The notes under the pieces are model-generated. The model saw only the letters and a program-made list of their open reading frames with translations, ran no database searches and was not told where the DNA came from. From Rhabditophanes sp. KR3021 (Eukaryota; Nematoda; Chromadorea; Rhabditida; Alloionematidae): a stretch of DNA of 64,000 bases. The stretch's first letter is position 1; each line of letters opens with the position of its first letter. Location: NCBI GenBank assembly GCA_963281155.1, contig CAUJLY010000004.1, positions 3,410,001-3,474,000 of the forward strand, in the 5' to 3' direction. Of the stretch, positions 34,046-48,536 are shown piece after piece. A program made the position numbers and the translations under genes.

Positions 34046-34867
34046 ATGGGTTTTAAAGACGATTGCATAGAGCTATTCAAAACTACTAACCTGTACAATA
34101 TCCTTGGACTTGACGACAAAACAAGTGGCAAACATAACAAATCTATCAGTAAGTTAGTTAAGATCGTAAAATTGATGTCAATATTGTTTTTAGTCAAGAA
34201 GGCATATTACCGCAAATCCTTGGAATACCATCCGGACAAATTCAAAGAAGAAGATGGGAGCGAGAAGACCCTTGCTACTAAAAAGTTCCAAATCGTATCT
34301 AAAGTCTACAGTATTCTGGATGACGATGAAAGGAAGCAAGTCTATGATGAATCTGGGAATACTGGGGAGGATGATGAGGATACTTTAGGATTTAATGGAT
34401 GGTACTCAGTCTGGAAAAAGATGTTTAAGCCTATTACTAAAGAAGAAATTGATGCTTATTTGGCCACTTATATTGATAGTGATGAACAAAAACAAGACAT
34501 TGTCATGTGCTACAATCGCCACAAGGGCGACATTCTCTTAATGTTGGAATCTTTAATTGGATTTGATGTCTCAAATGCTAGTGAGTTGAGTGATATTGTT
34601 AACGAGATGATTAAAGATGGGACCTTGGAAAAGACGAAAAAATGGAAGCCATTAACTGCTGCAAAGATAAAAAAGATGGAACAAGCTAAAGCTAAGGAGT
34701 CCATTGAAGCAGAAGAAGCTTTAAAAGAAATTATGAAGAAGGAGAAAAGCAACAATTCCTTGGAGGAGATGATTTTGGCTAGAGGACAAAAACGTCAAAA
34801 TGAAATGATCTTAGCTTTGGAGACCAAGTATTGTCAACCAAAAAGACGCAAAACATCTAAGAAATAA
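34046..34867 (+). CDS. DNAJC9: DnaJ homolog subfamily C member 9
   Basis: Exons 34046-34148 and 34194-34867 (45-bp intron) encode 258 aa. The J domain is at residues about 14-80 with YNILGLDD at its start, the HPD motif (EYHPDKF) and DDDERKQVYDESG at its end. The rest follows the DNAJC9 pattern: WYSVWKKMFKPITKEEIDAY, a helical EEQKQDIVMCYNRHKGDI-like stretch, and a basic, lysine-rich C-terminal helix ending PKRRKTSKK. DNAJC9 is a histone H3-H4 co-chaperone that stimulates HSP70. The intron interrupts the J domain just before the helix carrying HPD. Fifth gene of the cluster. Confidence 0.93.
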   Translation: MGFKDDCIELFKTTNLYNILGLDDKTSGKHNKSISKLVKIVKLMSILFLVKKAYYRKSLEYHPDKFKEEDGSEKTLATKKFQIVSKVYSILDDDERKQVYDESGNTGEDDEDTLGFNGWYSVWKKMFKPITKEEIDAYLATYIDSDEQKQDIVMCYNRHKGDILLMLESLIGFDVSNASELSDIVNEMIKDGTLEKTKKWKPLTAAKIKKMEQAKAKESIEAEEALKEIMKKEKSNNSLEEMILARGQKRQNEMILALETKYCQPKRRKTSKK

Positions 34868-35097
34868 TGTCTTCATTATAAGAATTGTATCATTTATATT
34901 TTTCAGCTATTTTATATGATTGCATTAATCTTTTGTAAGTGTATTGTATTTAAATAAAGTAACTTTGGTTGCACTTTTGTGTCTTTTCAACCTGAGATAG
35001 TCTCAGAGCGAAGCCCTGTTTACTTTTACGGTAGACGATATTAAAAGTTTGGGGTACATTTAAAAGTTTGAATATCATTCTTTTTAACTTGCTCAAA

Positions 35098-37067
<1,970 letters not shown>

Positions 37068-37732
37068 TTTTCTTCTCGGTGAAAACGTCAATTTTTGTTA
37101 TTTTCTTTATGATAAATTGTTTCTTTTAATGCTTATTGGAAAAATAATTGTACTTGAATTATAATACCTATAAAATGAACGATTGTCTTGTTGTTGAGTT
37201 AATTTATTTAAATACTACATACATGTAACGTATAGATTACATAAACTGTCTTTGACCATAATTAAGTATTATTCTGATAAATATTTAAGCACAACAACTT
37301 GTTATATATTCTCCAAATAAAAAGAATTGTAATATGTACTAATAAATGACCTTAAATAATGAATTCATACAGATCATATGTGGGTATATTTATAATATCC
37401 TAGAGATCCGGTACTTTATATATTTGTATGTAGTGTTTAAGATATGCTTATTGTTGTCTTTAAATTAATCTCTTTGGAAGAATGCCCATTTATCTAATAT
37501 GCAACATTTATATATGAAATTATAAATATACAGAAAAGAGAAAAACTTAAAAATTGTGCAGAGACAGTTTTACGTTTTTAATGAAAATGTTAAAATGAGA
37601 CCATGTTATACACTTTTGGCGGATCTGTGGAAAAAAGAGACAGCAAAATTTTTGCTTGTGGTGTTTATTATGATACAAAAATGTACTTGTTTTCTGTTAC
37701 TGGTATTTATAAAAAATTAACAATAAATGTGT
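37068..37732. other. intergenic spacer
   Basis: 3' flanks of PRMT1 (+) and chemoreceptor A (-). AT-rich; no gene or repeat recognised. Confidence 0.5.
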
Positions 37733-38841
37733 TTATTTGTTTGAGGACTTTGATCGTACTTGAAATAATGTTACACTAGATTTGACAACTTTTTTCTTCA
37801 ACACATGTACGTTATAAAATTGAATTACTTTATCTATTTTATAAAATTGAATTAATTCGAGTCTCAACACTTTTGAAGTTAGGATAAGAATATATGGACT
37901 GATATATAAACAGTCATTAATAGGGTAACTAAAAAAATCATTAGTGAATATACAATTATTAAACATCTAGTTACCTTATATCATTTAAAAGTAAAATTAA
38001 TTTTTCATTCTCCAATGATTGGCCATAAAACATCAAGGCTTGCGAAATGGCATTTAAAAATAATGTTGTAAATAAGATTAATGAAGTTATTAATAATTTG
38101 AGCTCCATGTTAAATCGTTCAATTATACTTTTATTTTTTGATGTTTTCAATTTAATTGTTTTGTTTTTGAACCACTGTTTTGTTATTATTCGCAGCATTA
38201 TTATATACAAAACAATACAAATACCACCGCATACAATACAAGAAACTCCGTCTACCAAGGCAGTTAAATAATTTGTAAATTTATCATAACTTAACCTAAT
38301 AGTACCACTAGAGCTGTAGGAATACCAGCAAAATGTTCCTGGATTAAATGCGAGATACAACGCATATGGAAGTGGCAATAAAAATATCAGCGTTATAACA
38401 GAAATATTTAAATTTGTTGTCCAAATTTGATCGTTGTTGGCTGATACGCAAAGTATACAAAATCGGTTGATAGCCAAAGTTAAATGAGATCCATATACAA
38501 TTATCTTGCAATAGTAGTGGGCGATTGTTGATATTTTTGGTAAATGAATCCAGTAAAAGTTATTTTCAACTATCAAAAAATCCAGCAATAAATATTTACG
38601 CATCCGCATCCCAAACGCAAACTCTAATAACAGTAGCATTTCAATCAAACTCTTTAAATGGAATTACTAATTAAATTAAACAGTTTACCTTTGCTCGCTG
38701 TAATTTGAAGAATGAAGTTGTCAAGAATTTATTATTTCTTGAAGCTTTGGTGATTATGATTATCAGAGAGATGTGTAAGATAGCCGTAATAATAGATAAG
38801 AAAAATAGAATTATCTCATTATAGGGCATTAATGAAAACAT
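37733..38841 (-). CDS. 7TM chemoreceptor A (Srg/Srv superfamily), possibly decaying
   Basis: Exons 38841-38689, 38651-37975 and 37928-37733 give 341 aa in phase. Seven hydrophobic segments are visible, with SFFKLQRAK after TM1, LAINRFCILC near TM3, PLPYALYLAFNPGTFCWYS in loop 2 and YPINDCLYISPYILI in TM7. It is a paralog of the intronless receptor at 39826-40935. The first intron would be only 37 bp and falls where the paralog has about 15 coding residues of a membrane helix; read through, the same bases contain stops and a frame change. So the gene either gained a minimal intron with loss of part of a helix or is a pseudogene. The second intron (46 bp) is clean and restores NDISYPINDC. Confidence 0.7.
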
Positions 38842-39825
38842 GTTCAGTGCTACAAGCAAAACCAACTTAGATTCATATAAATTAGGCTACAAATTGCACG
38901 TACATAATATTAACAACACAACTACGTAATCAAATCCTAATTAGAATTCCTAGAAACTTTATTTGAATTAAAAATGGGCTGTCTAAAAATATATTAAATC
39001 TATATAATTAGATTCATTTATTTGTAAAAATTTGTAAGATTAACGCAAACTGTATCAAACCATAAAAATGTGGTAAGCAGTTGAGTAAATTGTTTACCAC
39101 TTTAGAAAAATGTTAAAATCTTTATAGTTGTAATGATAATTTTCATTGTATAAATAGACAGAATTAGAAGTTTCTACAATTTGTTTCTGAGGAATTTTAT
39201 AAGACATGTAAAAATAGTATCGAAAGAATTTTCATAAAATAATGAACAACTGCATTATTAAATATTTCATACGCATGTACATTATCATTAAAATAATTTT
39301 CACATTATTTTTACAAGCTTTTGATAAAAATTTAATTAATTCAATTTAGTACAAAAAACTATATTTAAGTATTCAAAATGTATAGATTCAAATAAAATGC
39401 ATTCAACATATAGTAGAATCTAACAGAAATGAAATGTAAAAAGTGCCTTTTAATATTCATTCCGAAAATTCATTTTAACTCAAATTGGTTATTAAGAGTT
39501 TTTCGAAATATAATATTCCAATAATTAGAAAAACACTCCTTCATAAGTTTTAAGGTTACTTATATATATTTTTTGCAAATAAAAACAAATATGATTATAT
39601 CTTTAAAGGGAAAATAAGGAACACCAAATAAGTTCAATTGCTTTCTGAATCAAAATACATACATATTTATATATTTATAAACTAACATAATTAAAAGTGG
39701 AACTTACTCCAATGACCTTTTAAAATTGTGTGATATTATTAAAAATAAACAGTGATAAGAAATTATATTTAGCTAGTTTAAAAAATGAACATGCGTAATG
39801 CATTATTTTGATTAACGAAAATGAG
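38842..39825. other. intergenic spacer between chemoreceptor paralogs
   Basis: AT-rich DNA upstream of receptor A and downstream of receptor B. Nothing recognised. Confidence 0.5.
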
Positions 39826-40935
39826 TTAAATTATAGCATTTCTTGGTGACGATGTGTTTAGTTTAATGGACATATTTCGAACAATTTGAGTAGTCTGAAA
39901 ATTATGAGGATCAGTATTTGGTTTTGAAAACTGTTGTTCATAATGAACAGTCTTTCGGAGCATCCAATATATTCCTATATTAGCGAACACTTGTCTTCTT
40001 AATACATTTGACGTTGCCAACAAAATAAAAGGACTGAGTATGTATAAACAATCATTGATAGGATACGAAATATCATTTAGTAACAATAACATCGTTTCAT
40101 CTTTGACACTGTTAGCATAAAATTGAAAGCATTGAGAAATTGTGTTAATAAATAAGGACATAAAGAGTATTATTGAAGTGATTACCAAATTGAGTTCAGC
40201 TTTATATTTTGATATTGAACTACTACGATCATTTGAGTTATGCCTACCCGTTATAGTTCTCCATCTTTTAATCAGATTTTGGATTATTTTCGTATATAAA
40301 GCGGAACATATGACACAAGCACAAAAAGATCCAATACCATCTATTAGTGATGTTATAAGTGTTGTGAAATCATTATATAATAATCTAATTGTTCCTGAAG
40401 AAGCCACAGAATACCAATATGAAGTTCCTGAATAAAATGTTAAAAATAACGCGTAAGGTAGGGGGACAAGAAATAATAATATGGGAACTAATATTTCAAT
40501 TTTTTGTGACCAAATACTTTCATGACTTTGGAAATAAAATATTGATATGTACCTGTTTAAGGCATTGGCGATTTGACTTCCATAAATGACTAACTTAAAA
40601 TAATAATGTAAGATTGTTCCTATTTTAGGCAATACGTGCCACATTGCCCCATTTTCAAGTATTAGACTACCCCAAGCGTTATATTTACGCAAACGCATAA
40701 GTAATTGAAACTGAATTAACATCAATAGTTCAACTAAAATCTGGAAAACAATATTCATGAACATGATGTATAGTGTTACCTTTGCTGCCTGCAGTCGGAA
40801 AAACGAAGATTTCAATAAATTATTTCGTTTTGAACGAAATAGTAAAATAGAAAATATAATCAAGATATCCAAAAACAATGTGAAAATTGAAATAAATAAG
40901 AAGATTGTTTCCCGTATTGGCATTATATCAAACAT
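39826..40935 (-). CDS. 7TM chemoreceptor B (Srg/Srv superfamily)
   Basis: A single exon of 369 aa. The start is the ATG that aligns with the paralog start (MFDIMPIRETIF against MFSLMPYNEIIL); the frame continues upstream without another ATG. Seven hydrophobic helices are present. Markers shared with paralog A include SSFFRLQAAK, NALNRYISIF after TM3, PLPYALFLTFYSGTSYWYS and YPINDCLYILSPFILL in TM7. The cytoplasmic tail of about 60 residues is S, N and Q rich. Srg-superfamily receptors are nematode-specific G-protein-coupled receptors, mostly expressed in chemosensory neurons. The lack of introns is unusual for this gene-dense locus and may reflect intron loss or a retrocopy, but receptors C and D are also intronless. 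Confidence 0.85.
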   Translation of the reverse strand: MFDIMPIRETIFLFISIFTLFLDILIIFSILLFRSKRNNLLKSSFFRLQAAKVTLYIMFMNIVFQILVELLMLIQFQLLMRLRKYNAWGSLILENGAMWHVLPKIGTILHYYFKLVIYGSQIANALNRYISIFYFQSHESIWSQKIEILVPILLFLVPLPYALFLTFYSGTSYWYSVASSGTIRLLYNDFTTLITSLIDGIGSFCACVICSALYTKIIQNLIKRWRTITGRHNSNDRSSSISKYKAELNLVITSIILFMSLFINTISQCFQFYANSVKDETMLLLLNDISYPINDCLYILSPFILLATSNVLRRQVFANIGIYWMLRKTVHYEQQFSKPNTDPHNFQTTQIVRNMSIKLNTSSPRNAII

Positions 40936-43900
40936 CTTCGTATAAGTCACTGTAAATAGATTTTTACTGAACAAATTTAAGCATAACTAGTAAAAATGTG
41001 GCGAATTATTATTTATTACATGAAATGTTGCATTACACTTTTAATAATTTTTGCTAAAAAATATAAGTTTTAAAACTCCATGCACACAGACAAATATCAA
41101 ACCAACTATCATTAATGAAATAACATATGCATTAGCAAGTATGTATTTAAAAAAATCACCTTTTGTAAATGGAAGTAAACAATAAATTGTGTATATGTAC
41201 ATTTATTAGTGGAATTATTATTACTGCGTCCTGTGAAATACTAATCTTCTGAAGATTTGTCGTAAACTTTGGTAGCTTAATTAGTAAGGGTTAATGCACA
41301 CTATTATAACTTTTTCAAAAAAAATTACAGAAAGTCTTTAATAACTCAATTTTTGTATCCTTCCAACTGAATTCAATAACTTTGCCATTGTTTTAGAAAT
41401 ATTGTTATTAACAAAAATTTGATGTTAAAAAAACTTGAATTTTGATTTATAATTTGAAAATAATTACTTGTTCGTAGCCACTTCCTACTTTGTTCAAAAT
41501 TTCTCACCTTTTTCTGCTTCGAATAGGAGGCATGTATTTATGCAAAATAATCTACAAGAATAAAACACAAGATTAAGCGAAAGAGCAAAACTTACTTTAA
41601 TAAAGCAATTAATTTCTCATAAATATAAGAGCTTACGTATGTGCTTAGTTGTCAGTGATGTCATGAAAAACTAAATCTATTTGATTTTGAATATTTGTAG
41701 ACAATGTCTCCAATAGTTTAATTAATCTAATTTTCATCAAATGGATTAAAATCTAAATTGGTTAAAATAATTACGAAATGTTGACAAAATACTAATGAAA
41801 GAATTCAGTAAGGTGTTCAAATTTCTTGAAAAGGAAAACCTATTTAAATTATAAAATAAATCTCAGAATGTTGAGTTATTTATTAGTTGTTAAAACATAA
41901 TAACAATGAATCTTAATTTGTATTATTTGATAGAAACTGTCATCTGTTTCAAGTAAGAAATTTCGACAATGTTTTTTCTTGATTTCAGAACAATCATCAA
42001 TCTGATACAGTTAAAAAATTCTATGCTTATATTTCGACAATGTTTGAAACGACAGATTACAAAACATGTATTGCTTTAAAAACTTCAATAGTGGCATTTT
42101 CGTTAAAATTGAAGACAAAACAGATTATTCAAAACCAGTTGAAATGAAATCACTATACCTAGCAACTTATGTACTATCTATATTCTGAAGTGCAAGAAGT
42201 TTCAGTTGAATCGTATTTAGTTACTGTTTGCAGTTCTTCAAATAAGTATCCAAAAATTGAACAGATCTTTTATACTTTAAATGTGCAAGAAACTAAAAAA
42301 TATTTATTAATACTTGAATGCGCAAAAAACATTATTAATACTTTTGAAAGTATAATAAAACTATCAGAGACATTTTTGTACTATTAAATTTAGTTCTTTT
42401 AATTTGATCAGTGTAATTTTATTATAAATATGAAAATGAAGAAAAAATAACCTAGTCTTGTTGAAGAAATAAAATCTAATGCTTAATAACATATTTGAAA
42501 AAAAATACTGCACAAACTTGATTTCTATTTTTCAATATTGTTAATTATTATTCCAAATTCAATCCGATACCTGGATAACTTCAGCACTTTACCAAGATAT
42601 TTTGCAACTATCATTCAGGTATTTATTTATCAATTTTACTGTTTGCTATGGAAATAAGGAAGTGGTTGAAAATTATTAAATTTATAGGTCCGTTATTAAT
42701 TTTATATTTCCAAGAATCTTCATTCATTAAGTCAAACTTAATCATATTAATTTAGTACATGTTAACAATACTTGAGTGTCATAAACAACAATGTTCATGC
42801 AATAATGAAAATAGTTCCTATTACAAAATTTAAGTGAACATAATATTTTCATATGTAAGCATTGAAGTGCAAAAAAAATAAGTTTACATATTTGGCAAAA
42901 GATCTTCAATATTATTTAATGGAATGATTAGCTTATGTTAATTAAGTTTATTAAGTTCATTGTAATTAAATCAAAATAATCTGCAAAATAAGTTTTGGTT
43001 TTTTAAATTACCTTTGAAGCAAACTGTGCATTAATAAATCTCTAATTTTAAATTAGCAATTAATTTTAACCTAACAGGTGTCATTACATAATTTGGTAAT
43101 TAAAGAGCGGAACAAATTATATGGTACATCGTGGTCTAATGCAATTTCCCATAAATTTATTTAGAGAATTAAAAATCTATTCCTTCACGATACCAAAATA
43201 CTATATCAAATTATTGGTAGTGTCATCATTTGACAAATGATATTTCAATGCATAATGTTGCTACTTAATGTGCATAACATTTAATTTACGATTCATGGAC
43301 ACGAAGTCACTTCATAGTACTTTAATTGATGATGTTTATAATTAGTTTTTGATATTTAGAACCAACCATTGAAAATCCTTAATATTTACAAATTGTATAA
43401 ATTTACTAGTTCATTATGCAACTTTGAATGTTCTGTATTTTAATGATTTTGATATGCCATAATGGTATAAAAATTTATGCAGCGAATTTAATTACAAATA
43501 AAGCGAGTACACAATGTGAATTATTTAGTTTTATTATTGTAAAACAATTCGTGGGATGAATAAATACTTTTTAAGCAAGTGAGTAAGCAATTGTATGATG
43601 ATATGTTATGGATGTTACCCTATGAATCGCTAAGCAATTCTTTTTTCATGACTTTTGTAAATTTTAGTTGGTAATGGTTATTAAAAAATAATTCAAGTGA
43701 CAAGTCTTCTGGACTTTACTAAAAGACTATTTTTAATTACTATAATTGGTTGTTCATTTTCTTAAACTAAACTTAATCTGTCAGCTGGAAATAAATTGGG
43801 TGCTTGATTATATTTATTAACATATTGCAATTATGAAGAAACGCTTCCCTTTTTATTGAAAGATATTTTAAATATTTAGCCGGTTCTTGGAATTGAGTTT

Positions 43901-44345
43901 TACTTCATATGGGTGTTGATATTTTTGAATGATAATGTTCAAACTTTTGGATGACGTGAATCACATTATTTTCCTTTAACTACCAACGGGTCGCTAATTA
44001 TCAAAACTTTATACGAAGTCGTAATCTTTTATTCTAATTTTACTTTATGCTTCAACCATAAAATTCGAATTATTTCTTAGGATATTGGTTACGTCTTGTT
44101 GATTAAAAGAATGAAATTCATCATCACATTCAAAAAGATTAATTTTCTTATTGTTCGTAAACCTAACAATTTATTTCACTCCATTCAACTGTATTCTTCC
44201 CCTCATGCTGTTATGTGCATACCTCTTCGAAGAAGCTTCATTTATTATGTTTATTTAAATAAAATAAAACAAGGTAGTGCTTATTTTCATTAAACTTTAT
44301 TTTAAGGAAACAACATTCGTTTTACTTCATTCCGAGTTTTCAAAA
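40936..44345. other. 3.4-kb gene-poor region with possible relic ORFs
   Basis: AT-rich. At 41906-42387 (+) there are coding-like fragments: a possible exon 41906-41952 with a good GTAAGA donor, an open segment after a TTTCAG at 41988 (FYAYISTMFETTDYKTCIAL), and an open frame to 42387 (ESYLVTVCSSSNKYPKIEQI). They do not join in one frame, so they look like a decayed or misread gene. Nothing else was recognised. Confidence 0.4.
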
Positions 44346-44677
44346 ATGTCACCAAAACTTCTGTCTGTAATATTTATTGTCTTGCTAATTGCTAAGCAAT
44401 CCTTTCAATCTAAGGAGGAAAGCTTTTACATGGAATCCAATCCCAAACAAAGTAAGTTGACAATTTGTTTAATTGCATATTTTTACGCTCAAATTTAGTG
44501 AGATATTATGACACTCAGGAAATTCCACAATCTTACAACATCTTCGAGGACCCAATTAATTCTCCATTTATAAAAAAACATGAGGCCGAAAAAAGGTAAT
44601 TTTTAAAATAATTGGGAACAATTATAACATTTAAATTCAGACGAATCAAGCCTCGCCCTTTGAGATTTGGGAGATAA
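44346..44677 (+). CDS. flp-21: FMRFamide-like neuropeptide precursor, FLP-21 type
   Basis: Three small exons, 44346-44451, 44499-44595 and 44641-44677, have perfect phase (1, then 2) and introns of 47 and 45 bp; together they encode 79 aa. The signal peptide is MSPKLLSVIFIVLLIAKQSFQS. A spacer rich in acidic residues follows, then a dibasic site (EKR) and the terminal peptide RIKPRPLRF followed by GR and the stop; the glycine is the amide donor. One RPLRFamide at the very end of a short precursor matches the FLP-21 group (C. elegans GLGPRPLRFamide), a ligand of the NPR-1 receptor in feeding and aggregation behaviour. The last intron separates the KR cleavage site from the peptide. Orthology is inferred from the motif, not from an alignment. 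Confidence 0.85.
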
Positions 44678-45933
44678 TATGCAGCGTGATGTTTATTTGT
44701 CTATCAATAATGAAAGTATTAACAGTGGCACAAATCTTATGTTTTATGTTGGTCTCTTACCATTTTGCATCCCAATAATCCAAATTTGATGTAGTAAAAT
44801 TACAAATATGTTTAAATTAAATAATCCTTTCTTAAATTCATCCATTCAGTCTAATTCCATAAATACCGTAAACAAATACTAGTCCAATTTTATTAAAATA
44901 ATTGTGTTGAGTATAAAAAAGTGTCATAAGTACGATCTGTATTCACAGGTGTCTTTTCCGAACCAGTGAATCTTATTATTTAATCAAATTTAAAAATCCA
45001 CACCTATTACAGTAAATTAAGCTAATTTACTAGTAAAAAGTATGTAGGAACTTTTTCATACGTTGCAATTTTAATTTACCTTTTACGCACTAGAATTAAG
45101 TATTTATTAATGGTTATATCCATTTAATCTCAGTTGCAAATCTGATGTCTTTTACATCTTTAAATTTAACCCTTAAAAAAAGTTATGTCGTTAAATCACT
45201 AACGGCAATTAAACAACTGCGAAACTAGTGTTTTTTGTAACTTAATCTAATTTCAAATAATGGGAAAATGCGACACTTTTATTGGAACATTTATGTTTAT
45301 ACCTTTTGATAGAATAGTTAAAAGGAGTAAAAAGTCATATCAAATTGCAAGGAATTGCAATTTAATAGGAAGTGAAAAGATTATAACAAGGAAATTAGAT
45401 TAATTGCATATATTGAATATATTGTATTAATTTTTGTTTTAAAAGCATCCTGTTATCAGACATATTTGATGTTTTCAGCTCACATTTCCTTTATTATATT
45501 CATGGTTAAAAAGTATGATATAGCTGATAAACAATGTAATGTTGGTTGATTAGGTTTACTTGATAATTTGTAATGTAAATGCTAATATGATATAAATTTT
45601 GTTATTGTAAAATATGAAAGCTTTTTTATTTATGAAAAATATAAATATTTACTGTATTGTGATAACTTTAATAATGAAATATTTAATAATATCTTTCTAA
45701 TACACTAACAATATCATAATAAAAGGTCTTTGTACAATCGTGTTACAATTAAAGGATATAGATATTAAGATCGGTCATGCATATTTAGTAACTCAATATG
45801 CACCAAAAATAAATTAACAGAAAAAAGATGTAGTGAAGCATCGTAATAAAGTATGATGTGTTAAGAAGTTCATTTGTACAGTTATTAATTAACTTGTTTC
45901 ATTGCTGTTGCCGATTAAAACTTTCCAAATACT
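44678..45933. other. intergenic spacer
   Basis: AT-rich 3' flanks of the FLP-21-like gene (+) and the DUF19 gene (-). No gene or repeat was recognised. Confidence 0.5.
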
Positions 45934-48536
45934 TTATAGGCATCCAAAGGATCGCAAATACTCATTCAACTGAAATTGTGCATTCTCCCCACATCTTTCA
46001 AGCACTGGTTCTTTTAAGCAGTCATAAAATTGTTGTATACCTCGGCATTTCCTATGATCCCTATTTTCAAATATATGACCGCCGATGAAACGAGTACAAT
46101 CTCCGTAACTATCCTTAATTAGGAGGGAAATACAAGAAAAGTTTTTCAAAAAGGCCGATATGTTTGATGGGTTACAAATATATCCAATGTTGTCTTTGAG
46201 ATAACGCACCTTTGAGTCTTGTTGGCACGCAATTCCAGCTTCAATGCCAGCACATAATTGAATATTAGTGTAAGAATCACATAATTCGAGTATCTGATGT
46301 TTTTCAAAAATTAAAACTGGTAGTGTAATAAAAAGTTTAGATTCCAATTTATATGATTCCAATTCAGACACGACGGGCCCAGAACATATTCTGGATTTTA
46401 ATAAATTGCTTTGTCCGCAATCATTCCCCAGTTCATAGACAAACTCTTTTCCTCTCATAATGACTTCTCCTTTTTTGGTAACCAGTTTTTGTTTCTTTAT
46501 TAAAATACTGGATGTATTTTCTAATTTTCTGCCTGCAAATATTTCACTCCTGGTTGGTTTAATTGGCTCATCTCTATTTTTATGGATTGATGATTGACTC
46601 GATTTAGTTGATATTTTACAATTATAATTAACAATTATATCTTCTAAAATTGTTAATGATTTTGTGTTGCAAAATTTGACTACATCAGGCTTAATGCAAT
46701 TGAAGAACTTGTTGTGATTGCGACATTTTTTTGAAACATCCAAACCAGGCAAATTTCTTCCCTTGATTAAATGCAAACAATGATTATCTGTTTGTAAAAT
46801 TGTTTGTAAGCAGTGATAATCATAAGAAAATTTCCTTTCTGTTTGATATTTGCACACTTGCCCTATTTCTTGGTCTACATAACTAATTATCTTAAAGAAA
46901 AAGTATTATGCCACACAACAAATTAATTACCTCATTTCCTAAGCAATCTTCGATCTCCTCAGTCGACATACAGTTATCTAAAATGACATCTAATACTTCA
47001 CACAACAGACCGATTTCAGAAAGTCCATATTGAAAAAGTGGAAGATAATAATTTTTCCTTTCCACGTAATTTGAATTAATTTGATCCCACTCATTGATCA
47101 GCGGGGTGTAGCATGAGGCAATTTTTGCTTGTTTTTTAAGACTACATTTACCACTCTGATATTTTCTTGGTGATGATAATAATTTCGCCCCATCTTTAAG
47201 ATGTGCGTTCTCATTAATTTGATTTTTTAATTCCATCTTTCGTGGTAATGAATTTGATACAACTAAAAGAAAATAATTCTTATTCATGGTCAAAATATAT
47301 ACAAAATAGGTAACAACAAGGTGATTGTGCAAAACTATGGCAATTGCTGAAAATTAAGTGGGGTTTTTCTTCTCCCATATAAATGGTGTTTATTTTCAAT
47401 TGCTTCCACATACTTTTTTATTGTAAGACGAACAGTGGAATTAATTAGTTTATTTTGGAATTTTTGGTTTTGATTATGATAATTTTCAAGTGCTGTGTTT
47501 TTTTTGAATGATTGTCTTGTAATGCGGACATGAGGTAAATCTTTAAATAGCGTGAGTGCGACTAAAATCGTGTAAAGATTGTAAAGTGCAATAAAATAAA
47601 AGACATTAGATACTTACCTCCAAACATTTTCCTATAATCTTTATCATCACCCAAATTACATCCATAATCTTTTACTGCATCTTGAAGTAAAGTAGTGGCA
47701 TGTATTCCACATTCTTTTTTTAATTCGGAACTGATGCAATTCATAAATCGCGGAATTCGATTGCATTTACTTAAATTATAATTTGCCATGGGTATTTCTC
47801 GAATATTCTGAAAACAACTGTCTAGTTCTAAATCATTTCCTGTTTTAGCTCTTTTTAATAACCTATAAATAACGAACCATTTAAATATCACATTAAAATG
47901 TGTAGTAAAACGAACTTTCCCGCACATTCAAATTCCTTGTAATACTTTAAACCTTCTTTTCTTCCACAAAAAAAATTTAGGTGAGAGTCAAAGAAGTTGA
48001 TTAAATCGTTTTTTCCACAACTCAACTCATTTGCCGTTTCTAAAGCTTGACATTCGTCCTTGGTTTTTGAATGTAGTTGACACAAGAAAAGTATGGATTC
48101 TTTACTGTAAAAAGGAACCTACAAATGTGACATTAATTGATATCATAAAATATATAAAAATGAATAATAATTTCAATATAATAATATAATAATAAATAAA
48201 CAATGCCTCATTGAACAATTAAGGTTCTTTTGTTGAAATCCGACTATTTTCTTTGTGAGGAGTTAAACTTACTGGGAATACTGCAAGGTCTGAATTTTCG
48301 TAGGATCTAACGTTTTCCCACAACTTAACAAGAGGCCTATAACATTGTCCGATTGAGGTGTTCAGCTCTGGTGAAGAACAATTTCTCTGAGTCGGAGTTT
48401 GCAAATCATCTTGATTAGCTGAAATAAATTCATTATCCTTATTTACATGCACAAACTTGCCTGAAAGTAAGGTTGATCCATTGATATTAGAATAAAATAT
48501 ATTATTAAAAGCAAAAATAAATAGTAGTAGTTTCAT
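45934..48536 (-). CDS. secreted protein with three DUF19 (T20D4.11-like) domains
   Basis: Exons 48536-48273, 48118-47916, 47862-47618, 47262-46931 and 46890-45934 join in phase to 666 aa. The signal peptide (MKLLLFIFAFNNIFYSNING) is followed by three cysteine-rich units of about 170-220 aa, each starting with paired cysteines (NCSSPELNTSIGQCYRPLV; KCSLKKQAKIASCYTPL; DCGQSNLLKSRICSG). The units end in the DUF19 pattern CNRIPRFMNCI / CRNHNKFFNCI / CRGIQQFYDCL, then EC or RC, then GC near the end of a helix. DUF19 proteins are nematode-specific, secreted and of unknown function. Exon 2 needs a weak GTTCGT donor. The third intron (355 bp) is large and overlaps a possible second signal peptide, so two adjacent genes (one domain, then two) are an alternative. 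Confidence 0.75.

Noticed and set aside
44096..44293. 65-codon frame just before the FLP-21-like gene
   Set aside because: Non-ATG start, no signal peptide or peptide repeats; not in phase with the neuropeptide exons.
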